From Sipunculus nudus (lineage: Eukaryota; Annelida; Sipuncula; Golfingiida; Sipunculidae), in assembly GCA_026874595.1 (NCBI GenBank), contig CM049318.1, positions 39,949,956-40,013,955 on the forward strand: DNA of 64,000 bases, written 5' to 3'. Below the pieces are notes generated by a model. The model was not told where the DNA came from and did not search any database. It saw nothing but the letters and a program-made list of their open reading frames with translations. The position numbers were made by a program, and so were the translations under genes. Shown here piece by piece: positions 1 through 11,255 of the stretch (positions are counted from its first letter, which is position 1; every line of letters starts with the position of its first letter).

Positions 1-435
1 GCTAAATCAAGTAGTAACACTAGTTACAAGGCAACTAAACAGGAACATGCCTGTGGTAGATCTAATAAATTTCATGCTAAAGATGCCAGGTACCCTGCCA
101 GATTTGCCAGATGTAACAAATGTCACAGAATAGGCCATTATGCAGTGGTTTGTAAGACCAAGTCCGTACAGGAGATGGTTGTACCTGACAACAATCCAAA
201 ATTCTTGGGCACTGTTTCTGAAGGTGAAGAAAGTACTGTTGACACTGACTGGGGAGTACGACTTAACATAGAAGGAAAATTCCCCACCTTTAAGATAGAT
301 TCTGGAGCTTATGTGAGTGTGATATCAGAACAGGCTTATCAGAGTCTACGGTGTCCCCCGTCCCTAAAGCCGCCTCAAACAGTTCTGAGAAGTGTTGGTG
401 GACAGTTACATTGTTTGGGGTGTTTTGAGACTTAA
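1..435 (+). pseudogene. Gypsy gag C-terminus and protease remnant
   Basis: The frame is open from base 1 to a stop at 433-435. A CCHC zinc knuckle with the right spacing (CNKCHRIGHYAVVC, C-x2-C-x4-H-x4-C) lies at about 112-153. The retroviral-type aspartic protease follows, with its active-site triad DSGA at about 298-309 (FKIDSGAYVSVIS). The frame ends soon after the protease flap region instead of running into RT, so this part is broken relative to a working gag-pol. It is the start of the decayed element that continues downstream. Confidence 0.88.
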
Positions 436-452
436 GTGAATTTAGAGGGACT

Positions 453-1265
453 GTGTATAGAATGATGATGTATGTTGTAACCGGAGCAAACAATTTGTTA
501 AACCGTAGTGCTGCTGTAGCTATGGAACTGATTCAGTTAAACATACATGACATTGATATAGAACAGGAAGTATTTGGTGACCTTGGTCATATGCATTGTG
601 AGCCTGTGAAGCTTAAAGTGAATGCTGATGTTCAGCCTTACAGTCAGAGCGTCGCTCATAGAGTTCCGATACCCCTCTTACCAAAGATGAAAGATGAATT
701 GGATCGTATGGAAAAAAAGTGATGTCATCACTAAGATCACGAAACCTACAGAATGGTGCAGTCCTATAGTTCCAGTAGTGAAAAAGATCAAGAAAGATGT
801 CCTTATGTGTGTAGATCTACGTAAACTGAACAAAGCTGTCATTCGAGAGAGATATATTCTCCCAACTCTGGATGACTTGCTGCCAAAGCTGGCAGGAGCT
901 AAGATCATTTCCTCACTTGATGCTTCAATCGGATTCTAGGCGATTCCGCTACATGCAGACAGCATGAAGTAGACCACATTTATAACTCCATTCGGGAGGT
1001 ATGCGTTTTAACGGCTCCCCTTCGGAATTACGTGTGCCCCGGAAATATTTCAGTGAAAAATGACAGAGCTGCTGGACAGTCACGAAGGAGTTATAGTGTA
1101 AATGGACGATATTCTCGTGTTTGGCGATTCAATGGAACAACTGGACGAAAGACTTAAGAAAGTGCTTAGTTCCATCTTGAGGTATAGACTGAAACTGAAA
1201 AGGACAGAAGGGTCTTCAATTTCTAGGCCACTGGATTAGATCAGAAGGTATTCAACCTTCACCTG
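453..1265 (+). pseudogene. Gypsy reverse transcriptase remnant
   Basis: RT finger and palm motifs are readable across frames: WCSPIVPVVKK and CVDLRKLNKAV near 750-830, then SSLDAS at about 912-929. After that come in-frame stops, including one that replaces the residue before MDD in the catalytic box (GTG TAA ATG GAC GAT at about 1097-1111), where Gypsy RTs have Y/F-x-D-D. A frame change lies near 718. This is a dead enzyme; the family assignment is firm from motif order. Confidence 0.88.
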
Positions 1266-1270
1266 ATAAA

Positions 1271-1962
1271 GTGAAGGCAATCGTCAACTTGAAAGCACCT
1301 ACTGATGTGACGGAGCTGAAAAGACTAATGGGAATGATAAACTATCTGGGACGCTATGTGCCCAATTTGGCGACAGTCGCAAAACCGTTAGATGATCTCT
1401 TGCGTTCAGACTCCGTATGGTGTTGGAGCCCATCACAAGAAGAAGCTTTTGCTTATGTAAAGAGAGCATTGACAGATGCTCCATCACTCGCCTTTTACTA
1501 CGCAAACAAGAAAACGATAGTTAGCGCAGATGCATCCAGCTATGGCCTTGGAGGCGTTCTACTCCAAGAGCACGGGAATGAGCTAAAACCTGTGGCGTTT
1601 GCTTCGAGATCTCTGAGAAGCGCGGAGGCCAACTATGCCCAAATTGAAAAAAAATGTCTTGCTGCAGTTTGGGCATGTACCTGTCAGGCCTAGAAACATT
1701 TACACTACAAACAGACCACAAACCACTTGTTTCATTGATAAATGGAAAACGCTTAGACCAGGTGCCACTACGATGCCAGCGCCTTCTGATCAGGCTAATG
1801 CGATTTAATCCTGAAGCTGTTCACATTCCAGGAAAGCTACTGTTAATTGCAGACACGTTGTCAAGAAGCCCACTGGCAGAAAATACACCTGATCAGGAGT
1901 TGGGTGAAGACATCGAAGCTTACATCATTAACGTCGAAAGTTACCGGCCAATGTCACCTTAG
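1271..1962 (+). pseudogene. Gypsy RT thumb and RNase H remnant
   Basis: The thumb/connection region ([18 protein letters not shown]) is followed by RNase H, with an [13 protein letters not shown] box at about 1526-1564. The conserved [10 protein letters not shown] segment is interrupted by a frame change near 1675-1690 and resumes as LQTDHKPLVSLI and then IADTLSRSP, the usual end of Gypsy RNase H. The catalytic Asp and Glu positions are still readable. The frameshift makes it non-functional. Confidence 0.88.
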
Positions 1963-3275
1963 AAAATTTACAGAAATCCGGAAAGCTACGGCTCAAGATC
2001 TGATATTGACTGAGGCAATTCGTTATACCAGGTCAAGATGGCCAAGGTACATTCAGGATGTAGCTAAGCCGTTGAGAGTCCACTTTGGTGTAAAAGACCA
2101 TTTAAGTGTAGCCAATGGTTTGTTGTTGTTCGACGATAGAATTGTTGTTCTAGGTGTTATGCAACTGAAATGCTTGACCGGATACATGATGGGCACCAAG
2201 GAATCTCCAAGTCTAGGTAGAGAGGAGCTAAATCTGGTGTCTGGTGGCCTTCTATGAACAAGGAAATTCAGGACAAAGTTAACTCGTGCGAGCATTGCCA
2301 AACCTATAGGCCAACCCAACGTAAGGAGCCTTTGATAACTACGCCAATGCCAAATAGGCCTTGGGAAGCCATCGCCTCAGATTTGTGTGAATACAAAAGA
2401 GAAATGTACTTAGTCACTGTTGACTATTTTTTAAGGTACATAGAGATCGCACATCTGCAAGATTCAACAGCCGGAACTGTCATATTGAAACTGAAATCCC
2501 TTTTTGCTAGATGGGGAATTCCGGATCGCCTTATATCGGACAATGGACCACAATATGGTTCAGCTGAATTCGCTGACTTCGCTGCTCAGTATGGGTTTAA
2601 TCACGACACAACAAGCCCATACAACCCACAAGCCAATGGTGCAGTAGAGCGAGCAGTGGAAACTGCTGAGAACATTTTAAGACAGGATGACCCATTCCTA
2701 GCACTGTAAGTATACAAAGCAACACCGAACACGGCAACTGGTTACAGCCCAGCGAAACTCATGATGGGCAGAGAGATAAAAAGTACATTACCAGTACTTC
2801 CAAGGAAGTTAGAGCCTAATTGGCCATTTTTGGCTAAAATAAAAGAAAAGGACGCAGTGACAAAAAGATGCCTATGAATCTCAGTACAACCGTAGGCACG
2901 TAGTTCTACCTTTCAACCCTATCTGCCAAGGCACCCAGGTACGCATAAAAACTGACAATAAAGATTTCTGGAGGAAAACAGGGAAAGTGTTAGGTCAGTA
3001 TAGAGGTAGCAGCAGGTCATAAATGGTTCTCACGGAGCAGGGTCGCACAGTTCGTCATAACCGTCGTCACATCCGACCTGTCGCAGAACAGAATGATACC
3101 ACAGATGCAAACGCAGGAACACAACATAACACTTCTTAAGAGATACCTACCGCAGTGGATAGTGGTATGTCAACCGATGATCCATCCTCAGCGTCTGCTA
3201 AATCATCATGTGTAAACCCCTCCGTGACTACACGATCGGGACGCCAAGTGAAACCAGTTCAACGACTGGATTTGT
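1963..3275 (+). pseudogene. Gypsy integrase remnant and C-terminal tail
   Basis: The zinc-binding segment is broken by a frame change near 2160-2254, but its CEHC half is intact at about 2287-2298. The catalytic core is open at 2254-2709, with the first Asp in SDLCEY, the second in SDNGPQYG and the Glu in NGAVERAV, so the D,D,E triad is present. A stop follows at 2707-2709. Homologous tail sequence continues in other frames to about 3275, including GPY/F-like sequence and RHNRRHIRPV. The core would look intact on its own, but the ORF lacks both its zinc finger and its tail. Confidence 0.88.
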
Positions 3276-3567
3276 AATTGTGTTGGTCAAAGGTGCTATT
3301 AAGGCTTTATGGGCCAGAATAATACTCTGCCTTAATAGCTGTCTGAGATGGACAGTCTACTCCATCTCAGTTCGCAGTTTTCTTAGTTTTAATTTAACTC
3401 GTTTGATCAGAACCATGAACCTTTGGTACATACCAGTGTTTTACCCGGTGCACAGTTATAATTTCTTCTGATGAGCATAGCAACCCTAAGTGCCATATAA
3501 GATTTTTTTTCTTGCGAGTGACTTTATTTAGGTAACCCGGTGATATATCTTGCCTTGTATACTTCTC

Positions 3568-3699
3568 GAAGGGGGAGATGTCATGTAATAGGACTTTGTG
3601 GAAGAGCCCCGCTAGTAACGTGTGCACAGGTTGGTGCTACGTCACCGTTTACTGAATAAAGTTGTGTTCATGGCGCAATGTGTCTGTGGATTTATTACA
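3568..3699 (+). repeat. Polypurine tract and short 3' LTR
   Basis: A purine run (gaagggggaga, 3568-3578) precedes a TG...CA segment. The best boundary is 3584-3699, where TGTAATA at the left is the exact inverse complement of TATTACA at the right; a start at 3579 is also possible. An AATAAA lies inside at about 3654. At about 116-121 bp this is short for an LTR. Confirmation needs the 5' LTR, which is outside the window. Confidence 0.65.
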
Positions 3700-4579
3700 T
3701 AGGGAATGAATAAAGAAGTCAGTGGTTTTTTGTTAACAAATAATTATAATTTATTCTTAAAACAACCCTAACATTACAATACACTAAATCAATACAATTA
3801 CACAGTATAATAACAGTACAACAGCAAATCAATACAATTACACAGTATAATAAATAAAGTGTACAGTACCTGGATACCGCCACTGTCACAGCTCAATAAG
3901 TCCTTTAAGGCATATAATCCAGATGAACAGTTCACATAAATCTTCTCAGAGAATGATAGTCCAATTCAATCACAAAATCAATCTGTTGTAATCCAAAAGT
4001 GAAGTTCTGGTAGTCATCCCAAAGGCAAACTGAAGACTATAAAATCCGTTACAAATTTCGAAGAAGATTATAACTGCTGCAATTATCGGAAAGGTCCACA
4101 AAACGGACTCACTCTCTTCCAAGTCCGCTGGAATATTCCTCTCTCCTCTCGGCTCCAAACACAGCCCCTAATTTTTGCTTCTCACCCAAAAGCCTAGAAA
4201 TTTCTACGTCCACAAAGAGATGGTGATGTCATTTTACCCAGAATCCCTAGGTTCACGCAGACACTAAATGCCTAAAAATCGCTCTGTGGCGATTTTCCCG
4301 CTTACACGCACATGTTTGCTTATATGCTGACGGACACATGGAACCCCCCACCCCCGCCCCCCAGTTACAGAATCATATGAGCGAATTTTCACACAAATGT
4401 GCATAAACGCACATAATAGACCTAGCTCTTTAAACCTTCCCTTTTTAGAATCCACAAATCGTTAATAACAAGGCTGTATTTCAGCCTGCCTTGTGAAAGG
4501 GTTGTAAAAATCTAATCGCATCGCCCCATGCAACTCTTTGGTAACTTAATCAGCAGCCTGTATATAAGACCGCCTTAAA

Positions 4580-4581
<2 letters not shown>
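3700..4581. other. Intergenic, no gene seen
   Basis: AT-rich sequence. A 37-bp step direct repeat containing caatacaattacacagtata occurs at about 3794-3817 and 3831-3854. The rest shows no ORF with recognisable content and may be old repeat. Confidence 0.5.

Positions 4582-4655
<74 letters not shown>
4582..4655. repeat. (TA)n microsatellite, about 74 bp
   Basis: An uninterrupted alternating TA run that directly abuts the inverted-repeat element to its right. Confidence 0.97.
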
Positions 4656-4656
<1 letters not shown>

Positions 4657-4658
<2 letters not shown>

Positions 4659-4926
4659 GATCGTAGACAGCCCGTAATCACGTACGGATGATGTTGGGCA
4701 TGTACAACAAATTCTACGTATTTTAAGCGAACAACGAGGCCGCAAGTCTAACTTGCTACCCCCGCAAGTAGTTTGCAAGTGAGACGTGCACATTTTAAGG
4801 TACCATGGGAAGAAAAGTCGTGGTCTAAGACGCACGTCGCACGAAGTGAGGGAGCAAGTGATGGTGCCTGCTGAGTATGGTTTGTCCAACATTCTTCGTA
4901 CGTGCTGATGGGCTGTCTGCGACATC
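4657..4926. mobile_element. MITE-like element with about 40-bp terminal inverted repeats
   Basis: The left end (from about 4657, with GACAGCCC...CACGTACG...GATGTTGG) and the reverse complement of the right end (to about 4926, with GACAGCCC...CACGTACG...AATGTTGG) match at roughly four bases in five over about 40 bases. About 190 bp of non-coding DNA lies between them. No transposase is present. The left end touches a (TA)n array, so a target duplication of TA type would be masked. Confidence 0.6.
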
Positions 4927-4929
4927 AAA

Positions 4930-6058
4930 ATTTCGCAAGATGCGCTTGCGTGGTGTTACGTATTGTCACAGCATATATAAATCCCAAACAATGAATAACT
5001 CCGTTCAATACGACTCACACATGGTGCCATCGCCTCAGGGCAATTCCTTGTATACACAGGATCATTCAAATAGTTATGCAGATGGCCACTAGATGGCGTT
5101 AGCGACACCACAAATAACACTTATCCTTTACAAGTGGCACGTGAGATTCTGTACAAAATTTGGACGCAAATAGGCCGTAGGACCCCGTAAGTCGATTGTG
5201 AAAAAGACTTTCCCTCTACATCTATGACCACCAATGCCTCCATGGCACCCAAAATTCGCAGGGAACGTACGATCCCAAAATTCATGCGTCCAGTTGGGAC
5301 CAAGGTCAGTCTTCCACCAGATGACTCGCAGATACTAGGTACTTTTTTGACCTCCTGCATATATTGCTCTCAGCCTCCTCGCTCAGTAAAGGTATCTTAT
5401 TACTTGCCGTATTGTTTATCGTCTTCCACTATCGATTAATTTAACTGAGGGAGACTAGAAAATTCTCATAGCGAAACCCCCGTGATGTTGAGCATGCGGA
5501 AACGAAAAAAAAGGAAGCGGTACTTGTCAATAATCACAAATAAATTGGACTTTTACTGTTGGTCACCATTTAGAAATATGAAAGGAACTAAGGGTATAAT
5601 ATGATATAACATTATACAAGATAAAGCCCATGTTTATGTTTTTTACCACCACTTACTAGTGCTAGTTTATTTCTGCTCTGTAAGGGTGTGAGGAAATTGT
5701 TTCAAATACAATTATATTTCCACGAGAGAACACACACACATGCAGTCACGCACGCATGCACGCATAGATATATAAGAATAGCAGCCTTTAAGGTTGGCTA
5801 ATGCCTACCTCCTGGAAGCTAATCTAATAACAATCATACTAGGCATTTTCATATAAACTGATGGGGAAACGTCTCCAATACTTGCTTTGTTTTTTTTTTC
5901 TGCATGTTCAAACAGTCTGCCCCTGGATCTTAGAAACTGTACGCAGAACTTAAAACCTTCAAGAAAAAAATCAAACTTAACTTTTCAGCGATGCTTTCCA
6001 GCTAAAAGGGCAAAACACTTTTCATGACACAACTAGGTTTGACGCCTTTCCGTTTCTC
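4930..6058. other. Intergenic, no supported gene
   Basis: Short opposite-strand ORFs around 5120-5440 have no recognisable content. A small CA/GCA-rich patch lies at about 5731-5765. Nothing else is supported. Confidence 0.5.
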
Positions 6059-6078
6059 ATATATATATATATATATAT

Positions 6079-6122
<44 letters not shown>
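6059..6122. repeat. (TA)n microsatellite
   Basis: A TA run interrupted once by a CAA at about 6080. Confidence 0.96.
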
Positions 6123-6124
<2 letters not shown>

Positions 6125-8817
6125 AGGCATTCATTAATTAGGTCTTACCGGTTTGCCCAAGTGGGCCGGGCACTGTGTGTATATACACATGACGGACATG
6201 GGTACATACGACCGGCTGGTCTTTGACTGTGACAGAGCCCGCTCTGATCTTGATGTAGTGCAGCCTGAAACCGCGCGTCCGATGTTTATTCCCGCGTCCT
6301 CGTGCTTACAGGAAAAAGAATTTATACATAATTATTCAATATACAAAAATAGAGATGGACAAACAAAGCTGATTACTTTATTTTCCATTCGGGTAGGAAA
6401 ATAATGATTTTTTTGGCAAAAGATCCTCACTTTTCTTAATACATCAAAGTTGTTTCATGTTTATAAATTTTATATATTTACAATAAATGATATACTGTAT
6501 ATAAATGTATATCTGAATATATAAGTTGATTCACTATTCTAAATTGCATCATCATTTATCCCTAATTTTTGTCAGATAACATTAAATTGAGCATACAGAT
6601 GCATTTATTATTTTTTTATACATTAAAAAAGTATATTTTATCATTTTGTTAAACATATCTAAAAATGTAAAATTGCATCTTTATTTATCCATAATATGGC
6701 TCACATTTTATCAAATTACACATACTAATTGGATTAATTATATTTTAAATTTGATAAAATTGTTTAAAAGGAAATTTATTTCTTAAAAACTGCTACATTA
6801 CCACAACATGGCATTATCTGCGTGATTACTCTTTGCTTTACCATTTCAAGAGAACTTTTGTACATTGTAGTGGAAACAGCTTCACAATTTAGGATATACA
6901 GTGCAAACAATAATTAACAAATATTGCAATACACTGAGTGGGGACATATTATCATAAGACGTTATTTTAATTGTAACACATCACAGCCATATGATAATCA
7001 TGTAACTTTGACCTTATATACAAAGAAACATATTTCAAATGGTTTTTAAATGATAGTTTGAATAGAAAAGCAATATGTATTTTAATCTTACATTCGTCAT
7101 TTTCTATATTACTGAACTCTGGCATATTAATTGTGGCATTTCAGCATCCTCATTTGTGCTACCAAACACCGAGGTTACATTTTTTGTCAACATCGATTTT
7201 TATTTTATTAATATCTTGTATATTTACAAGCTTGCACATCCGTCACAGAGGCGTTATAAGAGCGCTTCTTAACAGGAATTACCTATAGAGTTCATGAAAG
7301 TGCATTCAGAGTAAGGCTGAAATAAAAAAAAATCTATAGATAAGGTAAGTGAAAAGCTGGCTTTCAGAAAATGTATTCATGTAACACATCATGGAATACA
7401 TTAAAACAAAAGAATGGCTGACATTATCTGGATATATTCAGAAACTTGCACTCACAACTACTGACTAACATATCAAACATTTTAAACATTAAAAAAGAAA
7501 TGATTGGACACGTAAAGAACTTCCATTAATTATGACCCCGCTAAGCCTAGGTTCTCCAGTTTGCTCTCCAGATAGTGACAATATATCTCTTACCGTTCTG
7601 AAATTAGGTGCGTATCCTTCCAGACTGTTCTTTAAAAATAACCGAAAAAAAGAAAACCATGATCGCTGCCTGGCCGTTTTTTTTTTTGTTTTTTTTTTTT
7701 ATTTATTTTTTTTTTTTTCATTTCTAACAGATCTGGAATTCAAAAATGGAAACTTCCTTATTAGAACTAGTCTTCAGAAAAATACAAACAGCAATCGTTC
7801 GAACTGCTCTGAAATGGTGGCCGCGAAAAGAAAATATAAATCGCTGTCTGGCGGATATGATGGATTTTTAAAGGACCTAATATTCAACAGCGCAGGTCCT
7901 CTGATATAGGACCAATCTCTTCATCATGCATATATTGAAATTTAAGGCAATCGCCAAAATGGTCCTTAAGATAATGTGCGCGAAACAAAAACATGACTTA
8001 AAAAAGGCGATTATTAAAAAAAAGAGCGAAATTATTCCCGCATGGGAGTTCCAGCCTTCGTAGGAACCTATATTCGGGGGGGGGGGGGGTCTAGGGAAAT
8101 TATATAAGAGTTCCTGAGACAATGCACACGAAAGAAGCTTCCAGGACTTTTTGAAGCCGATAGCGCTCTCACAGGGAACAGTCTCAAGTAAACATAACAT
8201 GGCGATAGCTAAAAGGTAACGTATGGAGCTGCATGCGACGAGAAATCAAAGGCCGGATCCCTTGAAGGCATATTTGATTTCTGATGGTACAGCACACTGT
8301 ATTACTGGTCTCATGGTTACCGGAGTCTCCACAAGGTGGCAGCACAAACACGAAATAATTTGTTCTAACCTGCAGACGAAGTTGTTTAAATTTTATTTAT
8401 TATAAAAAAAATCCATGTGTTTGAATTATCACTATAAATGGAAGAAACAAACAGTGGAACAGAGAGACGGGCACCTAGAAAAGGGTAACAAAAACTGTAA
8501 CCATCACCCTTGAAGAGAAAATATACATCCACACACTTTAAAAGAAAGTATCCAATGGACAAAAAAAGGTTACAAAAAATAATCTTATGATCACGATCGC
8601 TTGAATAAATATTACGTTTAATATACAAACAACGTGTTCATGCTTGGCAGGGTAAATTTTGAGTATATTAAGTTTTCCTATTCAAAATCATAACCTAAAT
8701 CCCGTTGACACAGGTAGGTGAGAAACACGAGGAGGCTTTTACAATGAGGGTTTAATTTGATTTTAATAATTAATAGATCGATTAACGTAATAAAATGAGT
8801 TTATAAACGATTAAATC
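6123..8817. other. AT-rich intergenic DNA, no supported gene
   Basis: Very AT-rich, especially 6400-7500. Homopolymer T runs lie at about 7677-7720 and a G run at about 8078-8090. Short ORFs here have low-complexity translations and no recognisable motif. Confidence 0.55.
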
Positions 8818-9210
8818 ATGTTAAGTGTGAATGTGTATTCTATAATGGTAAAAGTAACTGCAAAAACATTATTTTCCATAAATATGTTTTATTTTCTTTC
8901 ATCTGATCAAGATTTACTCCATTTCGTTCACTTCAATCAGCAGCCCGTCCGGTTGGTTAAACAAGGCGCTTCTCTAAATAAAATTGTGTTTACCAAAGTA
9001 TTGGTCAAGCGTGCACCAATAGTTACGGCAGGGGGTACAGCACTTCAATCAGGTGTGCGGTCATTTGTAAACGATCTCATTACACTGAGGGAAAACCTGC
9101 TGACATGGGCGTCACCTATCCAGGCCGTACTTGACAATGTCACTCGGCTCTTGGACGAGGTTTCTGTGGGCAGGGTCTTTAATAATGTCACTGCGATCAG
9201 CGATGTGTAA
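8818..9210 (+). CDS. Unassigned ORF, possible exon of an unknown gene
   Basis: A 130-codon open frame. The stretch from about 8911 on reads less like random AT-rich translation than its surroundings (for example FVNDLITLRENLLTWASPIQ). A pyrimidine-rich tract ending in AAG precedes 8911 and could be a splice acceptor. The frame stops in an A-run at 9208. A strong GTGAGT donor-like site lies at 9305 but in a different frame. I do not recognise the protein. It could be a decayed exon, a repeat fragment or chance. Confidence 0.22.
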   Translation: MLSVNVYSIMVKVTAKTLFSINMFYFLSSDQDLLHFVHFNQQPVRLVKQGASLNKIVFTKVLVKRAPIVTAGGTALQSGVRSFVNDLITLRENLLTWASPIQAVLDNVTRLLDEVSVGRVFNNVTAISDV

Positions 9211-9313
9211 AAAAAACACACCTGCGTGCCAACAAAGATCACCAGGTGGCCGAACCTGCGATGATGCCAAGACGAGACAGGGAGAGGATGTCAACGGCGT
9301 ACAGGTGAGTTAA

Positions 9314-10262
9314 TGATAGAGCACTGAGTCTATGTATGTTGGATTTTGGCAGGTGCAGCCTCATGAACTATAATTCTTTAATAGGAGAATTCTCTGTAGC
9401 CTTTATGTAGTCACCTGTCCTGCCGAAATGTTCTGCATGCCTAATGTCACGTGTTCAAGAGGCTGAGCTCTAGCTCCCTTTTATCCGCGCATCACCTTTA
9501 TGTATATACTTCTATACATCACAAGGAGGCGGGGATCTTACTTGCATGCTAAGCCCGGTTGAGACGCTTGGAGATAATAAATTTGCTTAACATCGCTTGC
9601 AGATAAAGCAAGTTAATTCCTTAAATACAGGTTTCCTATGAAGACCACGGAAGAAACGAATCTTCTTTAATCCTCGGTGAATAAACTCGCCGACGAACAA
9701 ACTCGCCTACTTCGGGATTTCTATTCAGGATTTCGTGGTGGTTCTATAAGTGGTTAAGCTTGTTCTTTGGAGTACCATGAAGGTAGGTAGACGCATTCTT
9801 AAAGGCCCCTTCCATGTGGTTATGCAGGTATCCGTATAGGGGATACATTAAATTGCTTTGCATGGAAATGTTTCTCCATCTGCAACTAGTACCTGCTTGC
9901 TTGGAAACGTATCCAGTGTATTATATTGGCAATATATAAAATGTAAGGAAAATTTATCAAAATAAATTTGTTTATGTATTCTATATTATTAAAGAATATA
10001 TTAATTAAGAAATTCATTTTTTTTTATGTTTCAATACAGGTTATACAATAATTATAATAATTAAGTACCATGCCTATATCTTTATATGTTCATACTGCTC
10101 TTATATTATTTACATTTGTACTGAGGCCCACAAAGCTTTTATTTATCAGGAATATTTCTTCTTCTTCTTGTACATACATGTCAACAAATCGTTATCCTCT
10201 ATTTTCAAAATCACTGGTATTACATTTGCATGTTTGTAAAAATTATTAACCATCTTGTTTTC

Positions 10263-10265
<3 letters not shown>
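9314..10265. other. Intergenic, nothing seen
   Basis: No ORF, repeat or motif that I can support. Confidence 0.5.

Positions 10266-10348
<83 letters not shown>
10266..10348. repeat. Compound (CA)n(TA)n microsatellite
   Basis: A CA run to about 10302 that changes without a break into a TA run. Confidence 0.97.
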
Positions 10349-10349
<1 letters not shown>

Positions 10350-11219
10350 GCGGGTCTGTTTAGAATTATGGTGTTACAACCGGCCGTAAATACTCCTTCG
10401 GTGTCTGTTAAAAAAAATACATTTCAGTCTGCATAGGATAATAATGAAAGCGCGGCTGCTTGCGAACTTGACAAGAAACCTGGCAACTAAGTGGGGAAAA
10501 CTTTCTGGTCTGGCTACACTGGCCCCTGCCTAGCGTACGTGGTCCTTCATATGTTGTTCTCACCAAATCTTAATTTGTTTATACTATCATGGAGTCGCTT
10601 AATCGTTTGACTGTGTCACGTATAAATGCAGTGGCATCAATTTATTTTCTAGGGTGAGGGATGACTCGCAGGCGCTCCGCTTTCGTTATAAACATATTTA
10701 CTCTCTATTCATATACTTTACAATATTATGCGATATAGTTACCTGGAAAGAGTAGGTCAGTTGTTTTATAACTACTGCTTTATTGTTAAATGAAATAAAG
10801 CGACACTAACACGCGGAGATGTGATAACCTTTTACAGAGATTTTATGTGACCGTGGGACTGCGCGCTATATATATAACAAAAGGAGAAGAAAAAATAACT
10901 ACACAGACATGGTATCGCGATACACCCGAGAGAGTCTTAAGTGTTTTATTGGTATGGTTAATATATATTTATATATAACTTTATATATACTTTATCATAT
11001 CGAAAATATCAATTTGCTGTCATGCGAATTTTATAATGGCAAATAAAAAGAAGTTTGCGAAAATTGTTCTAAATGATCACTTTTGAAAAAATTCGCTAAA
11101 CCTTTATTGATTTCTATATTGCCGAGTGCTGTCAGAATCGGAAATTTTAAAAGAAAATGTAAAAAGAAAGGTTATTATATGTATAGTGTGCACACATGCA
11201 CATCATGGAGGAATAATTT

Positions 11220-11255
<36 letters not shown>

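Larger units (their letters stand above)
1..3699 (+). mobile_element. Ty3/Gypsy LTR retrotransposon, 5' part outside window, decayed
   Basis: Reading along the + strand gives, in the canonical Gypsy order, a gag zinc knuckle, an aspartic protease, reverse transcriptase, RNase H and integrase, then a purine tract and a 3' LTR. The coding frame switches several times (frames at 145, 694, 1271, 1654, 1847 and 2254 differ) and carries in-frame stops, so this copy cannot make a full Pol. The RT-RNaseH-integrase order places it in Ty3/Gypsy rather than Copia. The C-terminal part around 2935-3110, including RHNRRHIRPV, resembles the tail of integrases in mollusc Gypsy elements. The 5' LTR and most of gag lie before the window. 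Confidence 0.93.
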
